Assembly: GCA_021018995.1 (NCBI GenBank)
Contig: CM037588.1
Span: 78,465,765-78,529,764, forward strand
Origin: Chloranthus sessilifolius
Lineage: Eukaryota; Streptophyta; Magnoliopsida; Chloranthales; Chloranthaceae
Reading direction: 5' to 3'
DNA length: 64,000 nucleotides
Part shown: positions 12,764 through 23,535 of the stretch, piece after piece
Layout of the letters: each line of letters opens with the position of its first letter
Numbering within the stretch: the first letter of the stretch is position 1
The notes under the pieces: model-generated
Database searches by the model: none
What the model saw: the letters and a program-made list of their open reading frames with translations, nothing else
Told to the model about the DNA's origin: nothing
Position numbers and translations under genes: made by a program

Positions 12764-13238
12764 CTGGAAGAAAGAGCTTGAAAAATTGAAGAGGACAGAA
12801 GAAACGGCGCCTAAAATGGATGATCGGATTGCAAGGTATCACAAAAACACAAAAATTAGAGTGCAACGAAACAAGGAAACCAACAATCAAAGACCAAAAG
12901 GGATAGCACGAGAAAATGAAAGTTTTGAACTATATATAGAGCATACCAAAATCACGTGTATGAACTCACGCGCTCAACCCAATCACGCACAATGGTCTCT
13001 GCACTTAATTCAGATCAAACGATCAATTTTTGAGCCCGTAAATAGATTGTTGCCCAATCAAACTAACCCAACCGCTTGGTTGCACACCGCCTACCAGGCG
13101 CATAATCACCTCAAGGGCTCGAATTGGCGTGCACAAATTCCAATAGTCACTTCAACAGTGGCCGGCCACCGCCTTAATCCTGCACTCAATATCGTGCTTT
13201 TAACTTAGTTAAACGATCGGACACCGAAGCATAATAAC
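12764..13238 (-). other. E1 region upstream of the antisense gene
   Basis: About 470 bases with no convincing gene. Read on the minus strand it leads into the first PMD exon through a pyrimidine tract and CAG (12764-12800). It contains short GCGC(A/G)T-type motifs also abundant in the E2 region 18300-21200. E2 is inserted at its end. The open stretch 12786-13208 on the plus strand has no counterpart in E2 and I do not treat it as a gene. Confidence 0.5.
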
Positions 13239-13243
13239 CTTCC
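13239..13243. repeat. Target-site duplication of E2, left copy (CTTCC)
   Basis: CTTCC immediately precedes the LTR end TGTTGGTG at 13244. The same five bases follow the other LTR at 37608-37612. Five bases is the usual target duplication of Ty3/gypsy integrases, which fixes the outer borders of E2. Confidence 0.93.
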
Positions 13244-14885
13244 TGTTGGTGAACACTTTTTCTAGGTTCCTCTCGATCCCAGTTGAATCAGTGGCCCAAT
13301 TCTGTCCAAGTGGACTCTAGCGATGCAATGTTTGGAATGTCAGAAGTAAAATAAAAAAAAAGAGTTTTCTAGGAAGATTCCTAGTTTTTTGTGATCGCCA
13401 GTTGCAGAAATTTAACGACACTGCAACACGTCTATGATCACGTTATAGAGCGGGAGTGGGTAACTTTTATACTGAATCATCCGCCTGTGGACGCCAACAG
13501 TTAAGGTTCTTCCTTATAATTTAGATAGTTCGGTTTTCTTTTCTTTCCCTGTTATTATTGTAATTCGAATCGGTTCAGATTTCCTAATTCTATTATGAGT
13601 CTAGTGGTGTAGGTTTATTATGATGATTTAATCTAGCATTGTAATTCTATTAGGTGTCTAATTAATTTAGTTTCCTAATCCTATTAGAATTCTAATTAAT
13701 TTAGTGTCCTAATACTGATATGAGTCCAATTAATATCAGTCTCTTGATTGTATTAGGAATGCAAGCATGTTAGTTCTGGTAAAAATTTAATTAAATCAAG
13801 TGGGCTGATTATACTAAAATTCTTAGTAAAGCAAGTATACTAGTCCTACTACAATTCTAATTGAAATGGAGAACTAATTTTACTAGAATTCTAATTTAAG
13901 CAATGAATTAATTTTATTAAAATCTAATTAAAATAAATAAACTAATTTTATTAAAAATATAATTAAAACAAATAAACTAACTATACTAAAAATTTAATTA
14001 AAATAAAGGAACTAATTTGATTAGAATTAGAATCAGATATATTATTCTAAGGATCTAATCAAAATAAAACATGTAAATTACTTATACTAAGAATCAAACA
14101 AATTTATGGACTTGATTTTCTAATCCTAATTAAAGCAATAAAACAATCCTAAAAAAAGGGTTTTGGGCCTGCTATGCTAAGGAGGATTGGCCTCGTTCCC
14201 AAGTATCCTCCGTAAGCTCCCTTGGGCAAATAAGGTGGCTGAGGTTAAGAATAAACTGAATTTTGGATTATCAAATAGTATTTTTGAATTTTTGGGATTA
14301 TAATTAAGAATTATATTATGAAATTAGGGTTGTAAAAGACTAAATTAATATTTGGGATTTTAGAAATATTAAACTATTGGATTAAAACTAAAATTTAAAA
14401 TTTTAAGGACTGAATTTGGGTCCGAAATCAGAAAATCAGGCCGTATGATTAAGGACTAGTTCTAGAAACTGTGAACTAAAACCAGAGATTAATGATAGGA
14501 CTGGAGATTAAGATTTTAGAACAGAATTAAGTCTATGGTCGGTGAATTGGACTGTCAAATTAAGGACTGGTTCTAGAAACGAAGAACTAGAACCAAATAT
14601 TAAAACTACGATCCGTAAAAAGGGTGCTACGATCTAAGACTGAATTAATATTAATAATTAAAATTAAGAAAATCCTAAGTCTAAGAACTAAGAACTACGG
14701 TCGAAAATTCAAATTTACCTAAGGTCGAGGCTGCGGAGAGAAATCCCGAAGAGTCAGAGCTTGAATCTCGAAATCATGGCTAGGCTGCTCTATGGGTTCG
14801 TCCTCGGAGTTGTTTGGTTTTGAAATTCTAAAAAAATTCCATTCTCTCTCATTGTGTTGTGTTTTTGGATCAAAATTAAAAGAAG

Positions 14886-14894
14886 CTTTTATAG
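14886..14894 (-). promoter_or_regulatory. TATA box of the E2 3' LTR
   Basis: CTATAAAAG on the minus strand. The 5' LTR has the same CTATAAAAG at 36362-36354, and E1 has CTTATAAAAG at 42674-42683. Its conservation across three LTRs and position after U3 support it as the Pol II core promoter. Confidence 0.6.
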
Positions 14895-15345
14895 GTTTTT
14901 TCTTCAATTACGCGCCATTTTTCAGGCGTTTAATCAAATTACGCACTGATTTTTCGATGCTTAATCGCTTTGAGTTGGTCACCGACTCAGTGAGCGACCG
15001 GTTGATTTGCTCAGCGAGTTTCCTAGACCTAATAACATTAGAACTAATTGCGCGCCTTGCGTGGAGTGTGTAATCCGATTAAGCGTCTCATCCGAAGCTC
15101 TTGATCGAAGAAGCTTAGGGGTCAAGGACGTAGGTCGGGCGTAGGCCAATTATGCGTTGGTGGTGGAGAGCTCAATTCGATCGCGCGCCTCAAGTCAGGT
15201 GTGTGATCGAGTTTCGAGGTGGTCTGGGAAAAGAAGGCTGGTCTTAAAAGTGGACTAATTGCATGCATGTAGTTTTGCATGCAATCGAATTGTGCGTATG
15301 GTTTTAGGTGCATAATTTAAGGCTGTCCAGGTCCGAGTCGGGTCT

Positions 15346-16075
15346 GAAATGCGAGACTATTGTTTCAGCTTTCATTTTGACTATATACTATTGTTTTAGT
15401 ATAAAGTCTCCTTACGTTGGGACCTGAGCCACATAACTATTATTTTAGCCTGCGTTTAGCCATGTACTATTGTTTCAGTGCATGGTTCTCAAGTCAGGGT
15501 CAGGGGGTTTGAAATATCAGACTATTATTTCAGTCTGCATTTCGACTATATTCTATTGTTTCAGTATGTAGTCTCCCTATGTTGCGATTTGAGCCATAGA
15601 GCTATTGTTTCAGCCTGCATTCAGCCATGTACTATTATTTCAGTGCATGGTTCCCACATTAGGGTTATGGGGCTTGAGCCACAGAGCTATTATTTTAACC
15701 TATTTCTAGCCATATACTATTGTTTCAGTATATGGTCCCATGATAGGGCAATGGGACCTGAGCCATAGAGCTATTGTTTTAGCTTGTGTCTAGCCATATA
15801 CTATTGTTTAAGTATATAGTCCCACATCAGAGTAAAGGGGTCTGAAATGATATACTATTGTTTCAGTCTGCATTTTAAATATATACTACTATTTCAGTAT
15901 ATAGTCTCCCTACATTGGGATCTGAGCCACAGAGTTATTATTTCAGCCTGTGTTCAGCCATGTACTATTGTTTCAGTGTATGGTTCCCAAGTTAGGGTCG
16001 TGGGGCCTGAGCCACAGAGCTATTGTTTCAGCCTGTGTCTAGCCATATACTATTGTTTTAGCATATGGTCCCATG
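15346..16075 (-). repeat. Hairpin array in U3 (E2 3' LTR), about 18 units
   Basis: The core CTATTGTTTCAG (plus strand; TGAAACAATAG in element sense) recurs about 18 times, with spacing alternating near 30 and 50 bases. Each copy is flanked by arms complementary to each other, and the arms differ between copies. Arm pairs include GAAATGC with GCATTTC, GACTATATAC with GTATATAGTC, CCATATAC with GTATATGG, and CCATGTAC with GTGCATGG (one G-T pair). Conserved loop with varying but paired stems points to selection or templated copying at the level of structure. Some copies are degraded here. Confidence 0.85.
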
Positions 16076-16145
16076 TTGGGGTAAAGGTCAAAGGTTGACC
16101 GAACAAATTTGTATGTTTTGAGGGGGCAAAATGGGGGTGTCTATA

Positions 16146-16160
16146 GATGCCCTTCTTCGA
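16146..16160 (-). promoter_or_regulatory. Polypurine tract of E2
   Basis: In element sense TCGAAGAAGGGCATC, directly before the 3' LTR. E1 has TCGAAGAGGGGCATC at the same place and E4 a similar AAAAGAGGGGCATC. The PPT primes plus-strand DNA synthesis. Confidence 0.85.
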
Positions 16161-16366
16161 TGTGCACTTGCGAAGTAAGAACGCGTCAAAGAAGTAGACA
16201 CCCTCATTTGAGGTGTCTTCTCGTTTCTCTTGGGAAATCACAAATGTGAACTAGGGATGCTGACATGACATGCTTAGCTTTCTTATCTATCAGCGCAAGC
16301 TAAGATGGAGCATTCGAGGGCCTAGTGGTAGCTATCAAAAGGCATGTTTCATGCCGTGGATGCCGA

Positions 16367-16612
16367 GGGGATCCCGTCGCGTATCGCGACCCGTTATCAT
16401 AGACAGTCGACGGGGGAAGTTAGCGTATCCTATTTCACGAGTGCAAGGGGCATCCCGTCGCATGGCGCGACCTGCTACAAGTGACAGTCAAATAGAAAGG
16501 AGAAACACCATATCCTAATCTATGGGTGCAAGGGGCATCCCGTCGCATGTCACGACCTACGGTAAGGGGCAGTCAAACAGAGGGGTATGACACAGTCAAG
16601 GCATCGGGGGGC
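16367..16612 (-). repeat. About 82-bp tandem repeat, three copies, near the PPT
   Basis: Units begin at about 16367, 16447 and 16532 with GGGG(C)ATCCCGTCGC, followed by a CGCGACC box and a CAGTC box. E1 has the same three-unit array inverted at about 41400-41635. The array predates the split of the two copies. Confidence 0.8.
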
Positions 16613-17479
16613 GTCATACAAAAGTTCATAAATAGGTTCAGGGACCAATAATATTATAATGTAATATAATGTAGAAGGCTTTTGCAAGTCATGTCAGACC
16701 GGGCGCATCATTACTCACACCAATGTGCGTCAGGTGTTCCTTTGCCTATAGGCATTTGTAGGTTCTTAGATTTAATTATACTTGATGTTTAGTTTTCCAT
16801 GGGAATGGCTGGTTCGGGCTACCAATTGGGCTGGTAATTGGGCTGGTAGTTGAAGTAAAATTTTGTAGGTGAGTCTCTTCGTTTATTATTTTTTGGTTTT
16901 TTCTTTTTTTTATTGTTTTGGGAGTAAAATATTTTTGGTTTTGGAATAAGTTTTTTGATTTTATGAGTAAGTGGTAAGAGTTTTTTTTTTGTTGTGTTGT
17001 TTCTTCTTTTTTTTTTTTTGGAAGTAAAAGGTTTTTTTTCTTTTGGAAGTAAGTAAGGGGTTTTGAAATTTTGGGTGTTCTAACTTAAGATCAATTCGGT
17101 GGTAAATCGACAAAAAATGTGGCTTCCGAGACGTCGCTGAGCAGATCCATCGGTACTGGATTTGTGGATCCGACCGTTTATGTGGTTATCAAGACGACAC
17201 TTGGCATGCCGAATACTCCGTCAAACCTTCTCAGTGAATACTGATGATTGTCTCTTATGGGAGGACTACAGTGATTTTCGAGTTGAGAGAGATGGATTTT
17301 GAAAAACATTGGATTTAATCATAGCTAATTATATATTTTGGAAGAAATATTGAGTAATTGAAGAAGTGGGTAGTACTTACCTGGGGGTGATACTTACCTT
17401 GATTGTGCATAGCTGGTGCAGGCTGGTGGGACTGATGGGTTGTTGGGATTTCTGTAAAGTTGGTGGCGGGACCAGCTAG
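16613..17479. other. E2 long 3' region, T-rich stretch
   Basis: No gene seen. It contains T-runs at 16880-17060 and ordinary sequence with E1 homology (inverted, about 40720-41400). Confidence 0.45.
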
Positions 17480-17489
17480 CTGTCTCGTG

Positions 17490-18245
17490 ACGTCGCGATG
17501 GGACTTTGGATATTTTTGGTTTTCTTTTCTTTATTTTCTTTGTGGTAGAGCTTGGAGGTCGCCAATGTGATGTAATGTCTTGGAGAAGTTATATCGCGAT
17601 GGGACTTTGAGATTCTTCTTTCTTTGGCTGCGTGCTGGGTGAGTCCTGGCGGGACTGTGGAGATCAATTCGGGAGAGAGAGAGAGCTCCTCACTTTAGCG
17701 ATGGGACATGAACGAGCTTTCTCCCTTTTCATCATACGGCGTGGCAGGTGTTGTCTAAGCCTTTTTATTGTTTAGTGATGTTTGCAATGGGATATAGTTA
17801 GCAATGAGACACTGGTAGGATACTTACGTGATAGGTGTGTCCCATTTCTTTCTTTAGTAGATCTTGGGGTTGTGTAAGAAAATCATGTTGTGGCTGCGTC
17901 GTTGTTGGCTTTGTCTTTGGGCGGTGTGTCTGCATTTTTGGGAGATTTGCTTTTGGCTTTTAGTGATGGGATATGGGGGAATGGCTAATTTATTGTAGGA
18001 CTAGATATTGAGGAAGTATCATGTGTGTGCCTTATCGTGATAGGACGTGCATGACGGGGTTACGCGATGGGGTTCTCCCTCTCTAGTGGGCTTGTGAGGG
18101 TGTTACGGTAAGGGATGTCTGTCTTGTCGCGATGGGACTAGGGGGCAGCCGATGCTCCTTGTAGGGCTGCGTGATGGGAGAAGGGTGAATGGTTGTGTCA
18201 TTCTTTTTTTTTTAACAATGTGTGAAGTCATGCGATGGGACATGA
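17490..18245 (+). repeat. Dispersed CGATGGGAC motif array
   Basis: CGATGGGA or close variants recur at irregular intervals of about 70-170 bases, for example near 17496, 17597, 17699, 18065, 18130 and 18233, with weaker copies near 17785, 17965, 18035 and 18172. The intervening DNA is not repetitive. E1 keeps the complementary motif (GTCCCATCGCG) at several matching places in 39960-40620. The array lies about 3-4 kb upstream of the PMD gene and on its strand; a binding-site cluster is possible but unproven. Confidence 0.55.
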
Positions 18246-18299
18246 GAATTTTGGTCAAGATGGGGTGAAAAGGTGTGAGGGTTGACTAGTTCGAGTATT

Positions 18300-18665
18300 G
18301 CGCGCTTGACACATACCACATAATATGATTGCGTGCCTATTTTCGAGTGTGCGATCATAGGTTCAAAGGGCTGTTTACGCATGTCTGAGTGTGCGTTTGA
18401 TTGTATTACGTGTTCTAATCATGGCGCGTGATTGAGGAGTCACCAGGTCACTGTGCGGGCAACCTTTCTTATTGTGCAGCTCATGGGAGTCGCTTGATAA
18501 GTTTGCGTGGCTTGTAATGAGCGCATGATTGGGGCATTGCGCCGTTGGTGCGGGTGATGGTTTCATTGTGCGCTTCGGTTAAGGCGCGTGTTTTAGATTG
18601 TGTGCTTTATGCATGGCGCATGATCAAATTAAGCGAATGTGTTTAGGTGTGTGATTAGGTCCGTA
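18300..18665 (+). repeat. Cluster of GCGC(A/G)TGATT-type motifs
   Basis: Variants such as GGCGCGTGATTGAGG, GCGCATGATTGG and GGCGCATGATC appear several times here and again at 20890-21200, near 15180 in the LTR, and in the E1 counterparts. They are family-wide scattered short repeats of unknown meaning. Confidence 0.45.
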
Positions 18666-18699
18666 CCCTGTTTAAGCAGGGGAGCATTCATTTGCTTTT

Positions 18700-20725
18700 C
18701 ATTCTTTGATTTAGTCTCGAGTTTTGCTTTTTTTGGATCTCTGAGGTTCTAAAATTTGTGTGTTAGCGATATCGGGTATCTAATCGTCCGATTGAGATGT
18801 CATTTCTTTCTATGTTTATTATTTCACTTGATCTTCATCCTAAGGTAATGCTTGGGAGAGTCACTATCCTAGGAATGGGCGGTATTGGGAATGAGGGCAT
18901 TAGTCTTCACCCCTTTTAGGGAGCAGTGAAGGCAGTGTAGAGGAGGCGGTGACGGAGGAGATGAAGATGATGGAAGAGAAGGAGTAAAAAGTGGAGGATG
19001 TGTTTCCCAACCAATCCTTCCTGAAGCCTCCGATTGGATGCTCCAAGTCGGGCACTGCTCCTCGCTTGGTCTCCGATTTTCATTTTAGGTTGTAAGTTAG
19101 GTTCTAGATTTTTGTTTTGCGTTGTAAGTTCAAGAGGTATGCCTCCGGTGGTACTTGTAAAGATTTTCAATTTTAAAGAAAGATATGATATTTTTTTTTA
19201 ATCTATTGTGCTTAATTATTTGTTTTAAACTTATTTAATGGATTAGTGAATGAGTATTTGGTTTGTTTGACTTAGTTTTAGGATTTAAATTAGAGTTTTA
19301 GGATTCACTTCGAATTTATTCGGGGCTTATCCCGAGGTTAATTTGCTTTGTCAGGTTTTATTTAGAGAGTTTACTTGGTTCTGCTTGGTTTGTTGGGGGC
19401 ATTTTTCTGGTCCCAAACAAGTTAGGGTCTCACTTTAGAGAGTTTTTTTTTTGTTTGTTTAAGGTACTTTGTTTTGGCCTTAGGTTTGATTCAACTTGAG
19501 TTTTGGTCTTTTGTTTGATTCACTATGAGGCTTAAAAGGGTGTGAGGTTTCAAAGGTTCTAGATGGTTGTGGGGGTGTTGTAATTTTATTGGTTTGTTTA
19601 CTTTGCTTTAGATTTGTGTTTCCTTGAAAGGGGTAAGTGTTATGTGATTATTGGTTTATTCAGGTTGTCATAGATTGTGGTTTTTCAAAGGAGGGTATGT
19701 GTTTGGTTTGGATTTAATCAGATTGAAAGGGTTTAAAGGTGTGACACTTGTCATTCTATAATTTATGAGGCATAGTTTATAAATGTGTGAGCTAAAAGCT
19801 TTGGGCTCTTGTTGTTTTGAATCTTATTTCAAGTTTAGGATTAAAAATTTTGTGGTATTCTTTTTTATGATTTTAGGCATTTTTGTTCATTAATGTCTTT
19901 CCTTCCTTTCTCTTTTGTTTCCGGGTACTGAACCCGAAGAGTTGTGATTATTAAGGAGATTATTGGGAATGAATGGGATTGGGAATGCAAGGTAGCAGTC
20001 GAATTGTTGCCATGCTAAGGGAAGAGGTGGAGGAGAAGAAGGTGGTAGAAAGGAAACCCAAGTATAAGGCATGGTCAGGGTTATCATGACCGATGCCTAT
20101 TTTTCCTCGATAGGTTCTGTGGATTCAGTGTTGGTTGCTCCTCCTTTTTAGGGTTTCCAAGGCGAGCTCCCAACAGTGGATCCTACAGATCTTGGGTGGC
20201 TTTTCGTGAGCCACTCTTTCCTTTTTGCTGGCTCGGGGTGGGAAAAGGTTGTCATTGTCAGAATTCATTCAGGGTGTGTTCCTCCTCCGGGTTTCTCCGA
20301 GACTTCTAGTTTCCCAAATAAATTCGGATTCGTGCACTGCCTAAACATGCGGATTTTAAGTTTCTTATTTTAAATTGTATATTCAAAGGGTATGCCCTCG
20401 GTGTGTCTTGTAATTATTCTCTTTATTTATGAAGCGATTATGTTTCTTTCATTTGTGATAATTTCTATTTAGGTCAATTTTTGTTTGGTTTATCTTGATA
20501 GCTTGCTTTGACTTTTTTGGGCGTGATGCTTATTTACTTAAATCTGGTCCGCTCTTATTTATTTATTTTGATACGAGGTGTGTTGGGAGCATTTTTTTTT
20601 AGTTTATTTTAGTCTAAGATCAAGTGCGTAAGTGATGGGGGGCATTTTTTTTTTAGTTTAGTTTGATCTTAGTTGAAGTGTATAAATGATGTTGGGGGGG
20701 CATTTTTTTAGTTTAGTTTGGGGTG
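18700..20725 (+). repeat. Old 1.25-kb tandem duplication in the E2 3' region
   Basis: Two blocks share, in the same order, ATTGGGAATG repeats (18877-18900; 19965-19990), a short Glu-rich reading stretch (18935-18985; 20020-20060), the module GGTATGCC(T/C)(C)CGGTG followed by CTTGTAA (near 19138 and 20388), and a G-run plus CATTTTT (near 19399 and 20587). Within the second block the G-run/CATTTTTTTTAG unit is itself tripled at about 55-bp spacing (20580-20720). E1 has the same layout inverted. The Glu-rich stretches may be remnants of small genes but are too short to call. Confidence 0.5.
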
Positions 20726-21414
20726 TATATATTTTAAAAGTTAGGAGTGTTTTTGGATTGGTCTTAGCAAGGGCATTGTTTAGGTTGGTAATTAGTGTTG
20801 AAAGTCTCCTAATTTGGTCTTGTGACGCTGCTGTTCTACGCATGTATTTTGTGTTTTTGGGAAATTGCATGATTTACTATGGGAGCATAATCAAATTACG
20901 CGTCAGAATGGAAGCGCGCGTTTCGAAGGGTTGGAAGGTCATTAAGCGCCGACGTCTGGTCGTTTAATCAAGTTCAGCGCATGATATGAGGCGTAGGATT
21001 AAGGCGGTGGCTGTCACTATTGTAGCGATTATTGACATTCACACACTCGGATATGGACGCTTGAAGTGATTACATGCCTGAAGAACGACGCGCAACCAGG
21101 TGGTCGGGTTGGGTTGAGTGGGCAACAATCCGTTTATGTGCTATGGGATGGGCGCTTGATCCAAATTAAGCGCAGGGACCATGGTGCATAATTCCATTGA
21201 GTGCATGAGTTCAAGCATGCAATTTAGCTATGTCTTATAAATAATTAAAAAATGTCCCATTCTTTCCGCGCTATCCATTTTGGTCTTCGATTCTCTAGTT
21301 TCCTAGTTTCCTAGTTCTCTATTTTTCATGTTTTCGTGATATCTTGCGATCCGGTAGTCTGTTTTAGGTGCCGTTTCTTCCGTTCTTTCTAGTTTTTCAA
21401 GTTTTCCATTCTAG
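20726..21414 (+). other. E2 region leading to the PMD gene
   Basis: About 690 bases without a convincing gene. It contains the site matching E2's own insertion point in E1 (near 20935) and repeated GCGCATGAT-type motifs, and ends in pyrimidine-rich sequence with CTAG before the first PMD exon. A promoter for the antisense gene would be expected here, but I see no clear TATA box. Confidence 0.4.
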
Positions 21415-23498
21415 GATAGATGGTGAGGGTATTGGTGGGTGTGATCTTACTATTTCTGAGTTGTAGAGGATGATGATGGGGAGGTAGGTGAGACGTCCGA
21501 GGCTCGAACTGATGCTGTCGTCGGGGAGGACATCGGGGAGATAGTTGGAGAGGAGTTACCAGAGGTTGACTAGATGGAGGTCAGGGAAGAGGTAATCGAG
21601 ATTGAGAGGGGTATAGTTGAGGAGGAGGGTGAGTGGGTTGAGGGTGATAGAGCTGAGGATGAGAGAGCTGAGGAGCACCAGGGTGACGAGCATCGGGATT
21701 GCAGACACTTCCCACTGAAGGATTTCTTTGCTCGAGGCCAAGTAAGCACCTGTGAGCAAAAGTTTCACCACTTTTCTAGGCATTTTAGGTTATGACATAG
21801 ACTTGTTAGGATTTGAACCCCCTTCTAATTTATGTCGAACTTGCATCGATTATTGATTGTGTGCTCACTCATGCATCATGACGACATCTAGAGATAGATC
21901 ATGTTTCTATTCAATTGCTCTTATCATGTTTTATGTATTCGTTATGAGTTGTCATTGTGTTTTTGGGTCATATTTCATTTGCTTTTAGCTTTAAATATGT
22001 GCTCATCTTTCATCATGGGTATGTGTATTAGTCTTATTTTCTTATGCTTGTGTTTCGTTCAATAGGAGCCCCCGTACCTGGCTATCGGCTCGGCGTGGAC
22101 CGAGTCCCATACTTGGTATCGCGCCTTGTCGGAGTTCTAGCGAGCACGGTTGGTATCTTTCAGCTTCAGGCTGATCCTGGAGCTGGAGCCCTTTCAGGTC
22201 GATTGTGGTCTGATCGCGGCGATTCTAGAGAGGTGGAGGGAGGCACATCAGGCGCTTCTCTTTCTAGTAGGTATGATGTTACCTACTCTAGAGGACTGAG
22301 TCCACATCACCGATCTTTACTTTGAGGGCGAGCCAATTACGAGGCGGATGGCGGGACATTATTTGGAGTTGTGTGAGGAGATTTTGGGTGTGCTGTATAG
22401 ATCGAGTGGATCGAGGCCTAGTGTAGTTCGAGTCACCTGGTTCTTTGATACGTTTGCTAGCGAATTTGTCCCTTCGAGGCGTCATTCGGAGGTGAGGGCG
22501 TCTCACGAGGCACAGTGTGCGGTGGTGGCCGGTTGGGAGCCCATGGTTGAGCCGAGGTTGGCTGCAAATAGAGTGCTCCGAGCGTTCTTGATGCATTTCC
22601 TCGGTGCAGTACTATTTTCTTCTTTGACTTGGGGATGCGTCATCGGATTATTTTTTATGGTTCTCAGGGACTTGGATCGGGTCCCTACTTACGCGTGGAG
22701 TGCGGCCGCATTGGCACATCTCTATGAGCAACTTTATCGTCGGGGACGAGGCATCGCGACGATTGGAGGTTTCCTTCCCTTCCTCCAGGTGAGTTTTAGT
22801 TAATCAATATCATGACATCTTTAGTTTTTTTTTCTTATCATAGCAGCCATTTAGCATTTCTCTTTTGTGTTTTTTTTAGTTCTAGGCATATGATCATTTC
22901 GCCTTTCTTCGTTCGCGAGTTTCGTTGGAGGTGACATTCACGTTCTCGCGGATGCGCGTGTGGAGGGAGGCGTTGAGGGGTTGCCACTGGTCTTTGGATC
23001 TTCAGACCGCACGAGGCCTTTTGGAGGATATGCATGTGGGGTAGGTATATATATCATCATGTGTGCATTTTGTTTCGGTCTGTTTCGGGTTTTGAGGATT
23101 CATTGTTGTGTTGGTGGCTTGCTCATTTGTGTTAGGTGATTTGGAGGCCATACACAATCGAGAAGGATGTGGGTGTGTCAGTGATCCAGTCTGATCAGCC
23201 CTTCTTTGAAGTGGACATATGGGTCCATTGTTTTAAGAGGGTGGAGAGGATCCACCTATCTCGGGTGGTGTAGCAGCTGAGGCTCGCTCAGGGAGTCTCT
23301 TAGGAGATTCACCATAGGGTGGCGAAGAGGATGACCGCCCCCCCTGGCCGAAACTTTACGGAGCAGAAAATGCTTCAGATAGTATATTTCAGAGTTAGGG
23401 GGACTAGGGCCACAGGGGCGCGTGACGAGGCACATGTCTGAGAGTATAGGATAGGCTGGAGCTGGTATGGTTCTTTCCTTTTCAAGGATTTTTCTATA

Positions 23499-23535
<37 letters not shown>

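Larger units (their letters stand above)
13244..16145 (-). repeat. 3' LTR of E2
   Basis: In element sense it runs from 16145 down to 13244. The terminal TG has decayed to TA (TATAGACACCC); the other end is intact, with TGTTGGTG on the plus strand. The polypurine tract abuts 16146. U3 carries the hairpin array (15346-16075), then a TATA box (14886-14894), a conserved CCTTAG/GTAAAT donor-like site at 14718/14719, and about 600 bases of AT-rich, TAATTAAAAT-type sequence at 13550-14150. Confidence 0.93.

Noticed and set aside
12786-13208. 140-codon plus-strand open stretch in E1.
   Set aside because: No family motif and not open in the matching E2 DNA.
15346-16075. Regularly spaced repeats suggesting a CRISPR array.
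   Set aside because: Plant retrotransposon context, the repeat core is only 10-12 bases, the spacers are mutually related and partly complementary, and the array lies in an LTR.
13244-16145. This LTR read as the forward 3' LTR of E1, since it follows E1 pol on the plus strand.
   Set aside because: Its start TGTAGACACCC-like end and PPT lie on the right (16145/16146) and the matching LTR at 34705-37607 has a PBS on its left, so both belong to the minus-strand E2. CTTCC on both sides confirms this, and E1's own LTR is at 41840-44417.
22044-22325. Open stretch of 93 codons on the plus strand.
   Set aside because: Wrong frame of the PMD block. The PMD motifs are in the frame starting at 22066.
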